56,939 nucleotides of DNA from Odoribacter sp. AF15-53 (GTDB taxonomy: Bacteria > Bacteroidota > Bacteroidia > Bacteroidales > Marinifilaceae), in contig NZ_QUHC01000015.1 of the NCBI RefSeq assembly GCF_003479425.1, positions 1 through 56,939 of the forward strand, written 5' to 3'. The stretch's first letter is position 1, and each line of letters begins with the position of its first letter. Position numbers and translations under genes: made by a program. Below, piece by piece: positions 53,513 through 56,939 of this stretch. A model generated the notes under the pieces. The model ran no database searches, was not told the DNA's origin, and saw nothing but the letters and a program-made list of their open reading frames with translations.

Positions 53513-53749
53513 CTAGATGTATTCTTTGTAGTCCGTGATTTTCTTTCCTGCTTTCTTTACCCTTCTAATTTCAAAGGGGGACAGTTTTGCGAAATAGAAC
53601 GTCTTTTCTTTCGTCCAACACAAGGGTAAATGTTTACATCTTCGGGTTTTGTTAAACGCGAAACAAAGGGAACACTTGTAGCCGTCTTTTTTCACTTCTC
53701 TAATTTCGAGGACAATGTTTTTATATTGAATAAAATCTTCTGCTTGCAT
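53513..53749 (-). CDS. Small Cys-rich (zinc-finger-like) protein
   Basis: 78 residues with CSLCFAFNKTRRCKHLPLCW: a CxxC followed by C-x-H-x3-C could hold one zinc ion. The rest is basic (FEIRRVKKAGKKITDY). Likely nucleic-acid or protein binding; no named family. Same strand as its neighbours, 11 bases after the gene at 53761. Confidence 0.6.
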   Translation of the reverse strand: MQAEDFIQYKNIVLEIREVKKDGYKCSLCFAFNKTRRCKHLPLCWTKEKTFYFAKLSPFEIRRVKKAGKKITDYKEYI

Positions 53750-53760
53750 AATCTAAACTG

Positions 53761-53946
53761 TTATATATCCGTTAATTTGCATTTAACCTCTTCGCATTTG
53801 TCTTCGAGCCTTAAAATTTCCGATACGAAGAACTCGGTCGTTTCTGCCGCGGGGGTAAAATTTGTAAGGCGATTGCACACTTCGCGGATTAAATTTTCTA
53901 GTTTCACGTCCTCGATTTCGGGGTGTGTTTTCTTTTTCTCTTTCAT
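53761..53946 (-). CDS. Small helical hypothetical protein
   Basis: 61 residues, mostly helical (VKLENLIREVCNRLTNFTPA, then EILRLEDKCEEVKCKL). No recognised domain. It lies 7 bases after the DUF3873 gene, so expression with it is likely. Confidence 0.5.
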   Translation of the reverse strand: MKEKKKTHPEIEDVKLENLIREVCNRLTNFTPAAETTEFFVSEILRLEDKCEEVKCKLTDI

Positions 53947-53953
53947 GGCTATA

Positions 53954-54166
53954 TTATTTAGATTGTTTGTTTTTTATCCATTCTTCCCGTGCCTCCCTGC
54001 ACTCTTTTAGGGTGGGTTTCACACAGCTAAACAATTCCCCGTCCGTATGGCGATAATCATATTGATAGAAAAATTTGCGTGGGCGGTCACGAAAAGAAAA
54101 CCTTTCGTATTTTTCCTCGCCCTTGTTTTGGGTCGTTGATACTCCTTTTTCTGTTAATCTTGTCAT
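53954..54166 (-). CDS. DUF3873 family small protein
   Basis: 70 residues with the DUF3873 signature GEEKYERFSF, FFYQYDYRHTDGELFSCVKP and TLKECREAREEWIKNK. Typical small gene of CTnDOT-like elements, in the block near ArdA and ParB-like genes. Function unknown. Confidence 0.82.
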   Translation of the reverse strand: MTRLTEKGVSTTQNKGEEKYERFSFRDRPRKFFYQYDYRHTDGELFSCVKPTLKECREAREEWIKNKQSK

Positions 54167-54172
54167 GTTGTG

Positions 54173-54382
54173 TTAGATTAAAACGTTTAACATCAATAAA
54201 ATAAGTATGGATATAACAATCACGTGGAGAACGAGTTTCAACAAGCGTAACAGGACACGGACAATCAGCACGAAAAGAATTATCCCCCCTAGTACCCCCG
54301 TACCCGTTTCCATTAGTATGCAAATCATGGCAAATGCGATAAACACACCTAAACATCCGATTTTCAAAAAGCGTTTCATCAT
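54173..54382 (-). CDS. Small membrane protein
   Basis: 69 residues, almost entirely hydrophobic: two or three helices (GCLGVFIAFAMICILMETGT, VLGGIILFVLIVRVLLRLL, VLHVIVISILILLMLNVLI). It overlaps the upstream gene by 4 bases. Could be an envelope factor; no family recognised. Confidence 0.5.
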   Translation of the reverse strand: MMKRFLKIGCLGVFIAFAMICILMETGTGVLGGIILFVLIVRVLLRLLKLVLHVIVISILILLMLNVLI

Positions 54383-54645
54383 TCAATAATTTTGAAAAAG
54401 TACTCGGTTGCCGAATGAACCACGACAAAGTGGTTTTCCGTTCGGAAATAATGATAAGGGTTGTAAAAGTTCAACGCTAGCATATTATAAAATGTAGGTT
54501 CAAATCGTTTGACAAGTCGGTTGATTTCTCGCTTGTTCGCCTTTACCGCACCTTTCATTAACTCTTCCCACGTGATTATATCTATACAAGAGCAACACGT
54601 TTCATATTCAATGGCTTTCACGTTATATGTAAGATTCGTTTTCAT
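54379..54645 (-). CDS. Small hypothetical ICE protein
   Basis: 88 residues from the ATG at 54643-54645; the same frame extends to 54708 but overlaps the ArdA end, and the shared leader TTAAAATTCAATACC stands right before the chosen ATG. Sequence: ETCCSCIDIITWEELMKGAV, then LNFYNPYHYFRTENHFVVVH. Family not recognised. Confidence 0.6.
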   Translation of the reverse strand: MKTNLTYNVKAIEYETCCSCIDIITWEELMKGAVKANKREINRLVKRFEPTFYNMLALNFYNPYHYFRTENHFVVVHSATEYFFKIIE

Positions 54646-54698
54646 GGTATTGAATTTTAATGTTTGGGAATAAGGGGGACGGGATCGCCCCCCACGGT

Positions 54699-55226
54699 TC
54701 AACGACAATAGAAAACATACCCGTCCACGTAATCATACCCGTCCATGAACAAATCACGGGCGTATGCCTCGTAATCGAAATAACTTCTCGCGAAATCGGA
54801 TAAATCTTCCATTGTTCTAACACATTCTTCCGCGAAGTCTTCTTCACTATCGTATTCCCCGAAATACTGGTCTTGAAAATCACGTACTAAATCGTCAATA
54901 TCTTTTTTTGCTATATCGAATGAATAGTAATCTAGCCAAGCAGAGAAAGCCTCTTGCTTTGTTTCGTCCATTTCATCCATTTTATCACGAACCTCGAAAA
55001 ACTTTTCCGATAGCCACGATTCACCAATAAATGCTTCCGGTATATTTTCCCAATCTTGAAACATAAACTCCGGGTCTTCCTCGTCCGAATGCAGATCACC
55101 GCACGCCTCTAAAAATTCCTCCTTATCGGAATAATCCGATAAGTTCATCCACTTGCCCTCGATACTACCACAATTGTATTTATGATACGTCCCGACATAA
55201 ATAGCTGCTTCCTGTAAATTTTCCAT
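54699..55226 (-). CDS. ardA: ArdA antirestriction protein
   Basis: 175 residues, acidic throughout. Starts AAIYVGTYHKYNCGSIEGKW, the ArdA N-terminal signature, and continues WMNLSDYSDKEEFLEACGDL with the elongated three-domain pattern. ArdA mimics B-form DNA and blocks type I restriction enzymes when the element enters a new host. First gene of the reverse-strand block, next to a structured non-coding region that might hold its promoter. Confidence 0.9.
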   Translation of the reverse strand: MENLQEAAIYVGTYHKYNCGSIEGKWMNLSDYSDKEEFLEACGDLHSDEEDPEFMFQDWENIPEAFIGESWLSEKFFEVRDKMDEMDETKQEAFSAWLDYYSFDIAKKDIDDLVRDFQDQYFGEYDSEEDFAEECVRTMEDLSDFARSYFDYEAYARDLFMDGYDYVDGYVFYCR

Positions 55227-55910
55227 GACTCAATTTTTTATGTTGTCGGGAAAAGCCCCCGATCGGCTAACTACTCGCGTTCTATCCTTGTCTACTTCGA
55301 CCGAGGGCGGGGCTTCGTTGTTTCCCTTGTCGTTTCCCTGTCCCCTGCCTCTAGTCTACCCCTTCCTCGGACGTTCGCTTTCGTTATGCCCTAAAGGTGT
55401 AGGGATTAGGGAAAACAAGATTTTTCAAAAAAATACTACCCGACTGGCACGTGGGAGAAATATAAGGAGGTGTGGAGATTTTTTTGAAAACCAAGGGCTT
55501 GAACTTGTTTGAGCGTCCGATCCCGTAACAACCTTTGCATAACCGAGAGCGAATGACCGGGGAAGGGTTAATGATAAAACAGGGGACAACGTGGGAACGG
55601 GAAGGAAACAACAAGCACAAATTGCTTACCGCTCTGCCCCCGGAGGGGGTGCTTCGGGTTTTCCGCGAAACTTGTCTTGGGGATAGGAGCAAGATACCGT
55701 GTATCGCGGATAGCCCGGTCCGCGCTGTCAGCGGATTCGCCCGAAATAATAATATTACATGGAAAATTTTCTATCTTGGAAAGGCTAAGGTTCGGCAATA
55801 TTTGTTATTTTTGATGATGTTCGTGATAAGATCGAGTGACACGTGGCTTTCCCGTTTTATCTTTCAAGGAACTTGTTAATTATGTAATGTTGAATCAATA
55901 ATATTTTTAT
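55227..55910. other. GC-rich structured non-coding region
   Basis: No convincing gene: the longest plus frame (55535-55879) has no domain-like pattern. Hairpins include CCCCC/GGGGG around GGA (55637-55650) and CGCGGA/TCCGCG (55704-55723). GCCCCCGATCGG (55255-55266) faces CCGAGGGCGGGGC (55301-55313). It lies between ArdA and the HEPN-like gene, which diverge from it, so it must contain both promoters. A replication start, a single-strand promoter or a structured RNA are possible. Confidence 0.4.
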
Positions 55911-56792
55911 ATGGTTAGTTTTGACTACGATCCTGTCAAGTCTTGCATTGCCTTGTGCTTCGAGTGTTCTGAATGCGGTAGCCAACAAAAGACGAAGAAC
56001 TTTCGTATTCCGTCGCCTAATTATGATGACGTGGATAATTCTGATACTTATAATGATTATGAACACTTGTGTTCATGTTGTCAGAAAATTTATACTATTA
56101 CTCTTCATTCGAGTATTTATGGTGGGATAGGTGAAATTCGTGATTTAGATGATGCAAATTTGGTTGGGATATATGAAGAAGGTTACGATGAGCGGGCATA
56201 TTATAGAAGTTTGTTTGACGAGATAAAAGACGAGATAAAAGACGATCGTAAATATATTGACTTATTTCACGAGAGGATGGCGAGTGTTGAGGGATTAATC
56301 GTGACGGTTGACAAATTGTCCGAGAATGATCAAAATATCCTATTCCCGATGCTTTATGTGAACATGATCGCCAGCGTGGAGGCATATTTAGCGGATACTT
56401 TTATTAGAAGTGTTTTAGAAAGTGAAGAAAACAAGAGAAAGTTCGTGGAAACCTTCAAGGATTTCGAGAATGTGAAAATTTCGTTCAAGGGGATTTATGA
56501 AAAGATGGACGGGATAGATATGTTTATTTTCAGAACATTACGTGATATTATTTATCACAATCTAGGGAAGGTGAAGGGGATGTATAGGGATGCTTTGGGT
56601 ATTGATTTAGGTGATATTAAGGAGTTGATGGAAGCGGTGAATAAGAGGCACGATATTGTTCACAGAAATTGCAAAGATAAAGAGGGTAATGACGTGATTA
56701 TCAAGAAAACAGATGTTGAAGAATTATTTGAACGAGTCAAAAATTTTGTTAATGCAATAGACGCGCAAGTTCATCCTGAACCCACGGTTTGA
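55911..56792 (+). CDS. Zinc-ribbon plus HEPN-like protein
   Basis: 293 residues. The N-terminus has two Cys pairs (CFECSECGS, then CSCCQKIY) suggesting a zinc ribbon at residues 17-57. An acidic helical linker follows. The C-terminal 150 residues are all-helical with NMIASVEAYLADTFIRS and the HEPN-type motif NKRHDIVHRNC (R-x3-6-H, near residue 245). HEPN proteins of this kind are often RNases of toxin or phage-defence systems, and RiboL-PSP-HEPN members share the AxVEAY/RHDIVH pattern. It stands alone near the antirestriction gene. Nuclease activity is inferred. Confidence 0.6.
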   Translation: MVSFDYDPVKSCIALCFECSECGSQQKTKNFRIPSPNYDDVDNSDTYNDYEHLCSCCQKIYTITLHSSIYGGIGEIRDLDDANLVGIYEEGYDERAYYRSLFDEIKDEIKDDRKYIDLFHERMASVEGLIVTVDKLSENDQNILFPMLYVNMIASVEAYLADTFIRSVLESEENKRKFVETFKDFENVKISFKGIYEKMDGIDMFIFRTLRDIIYHNLGKVKGMYRDALGIDLGDIKELMEAVNKRHDIVHRNCKDKEGNDVIIKKTDVEELFERVKNFVNAIDAQVHPEPTV

Positions 56793-56939
56793 GGGAGCGG
56801 CAATTTTTGAATAATGATAATAATAGATTCCGGGGAATAAATTCGACCCCGGAATTTTAGTGTTTCCGTGGGATATATCCCTGCAAAAAAGCTGTGATTC
56901 GATAAAACCGGGGGGTGTAAATTAAACTGTGTCATCTTC
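56793..56939. other. Downstream gap to window end
   Basis: No gene. CCGGGGAATAAATTCGACCCCGG (56831-56853) holds CCGGGG/CCCCGG around an 11-base loop, followed by AATTTTAG, and could terminate the HEPN-like gene. Confidence 0.5.

Noticed and set aside
55535..55879. Plus-strand 114-residue frame in the structured region
   Set aside because: No domain-like pattern; it coincides with hairpins, and its composition follows the GC-rich non-coding segment.

Overview
The window is Bacteroidota DNA, probably from the Odoribacter/Butyricimonas side of Bacteroidales. The grounds are an ECF sigma/FecR/SusC/SusD locus, -7 promoter boxes of the TAnnTTTG type, DUF-type lipoproteins of that phylum and a CTnDOT-type conjugation region. 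No rRNA or complete tRNA is visible. All calls come from reading the sequence; no database search was run.

Layout. (1) 1-2.4 kb: an AT-rich mobile-element end with an RteC-type regulator and two small helix-turn-helix/excisionase-like genes. (2) 2.4-7.6 kb: the early region of a Mu-like transposable phage or transposon. It has a divergent repressor and Ner-like pair, one reverse-strand cargo gene, a MuA-like transposase split into two frames, a MuB-like ATPase and a RecA-fold ATPase. It ends abruptly inside a chromosomal HAD phosphatase gene whose first part is missing. (3) 7.6-28.7 kb: a higher-GC chromosomal block. It carries an ECF sigma/anti-sigma-controlled SusCD-type outer-membrane uptake locus with two partner lipoproteins, two decayed paralogous small genes, a TlpA-type thioredoxin, a PD-(D/E)XK AAA-ATPase-like protein, an M16 peptidase, a DUF4405 membrane protein, a chimeric scar (AraC fragment joined to a SusC fragment) and an ABC exporter whose permease is cut short. 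Four intergenic gaps here hold a family of multi-hairpin repeats. (4) 28.7-56.9 kb: most of an AT-rich integrative conjugative element. It has a coupling protein, relaxase and MobA on the minus strand, a candidate oriT, ParA, and tra genes equivalent to traB/D/E/F/G/I/J/K/L/M/N/O/Q. Beyond these is a reverse-strand block with ParB-like, ArdA, DUF3873 and many small genes. A zinc-ribbon plus HEPN-like gene closes the window. No complete integrase is present.

How the parts work together. TraE to TraQ would build the envelope-spanning mating channel, MobA/MobB would nick at oriT, and the VirD4-like protein would deliver the DNA. ArdA and the small reverse-strand genes look like establishment functions. 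The most unusual feature is a four-gene fimbrillin-type lipoprotein cassette placed between traO and traQ and closed by its own terminator, which suggests a type V-like pilus wired into the conjugation operon. Other notable signals are a structured leader RNA with mutually exclusive pairings before a leucine-rich-repeat gene (30.8-31.05 kb), a tRNA-like acceptor/T-arm structure ending in CCA before the Mu-like transposase (3.9 kb), and the UUCG-hairpin repeat family.
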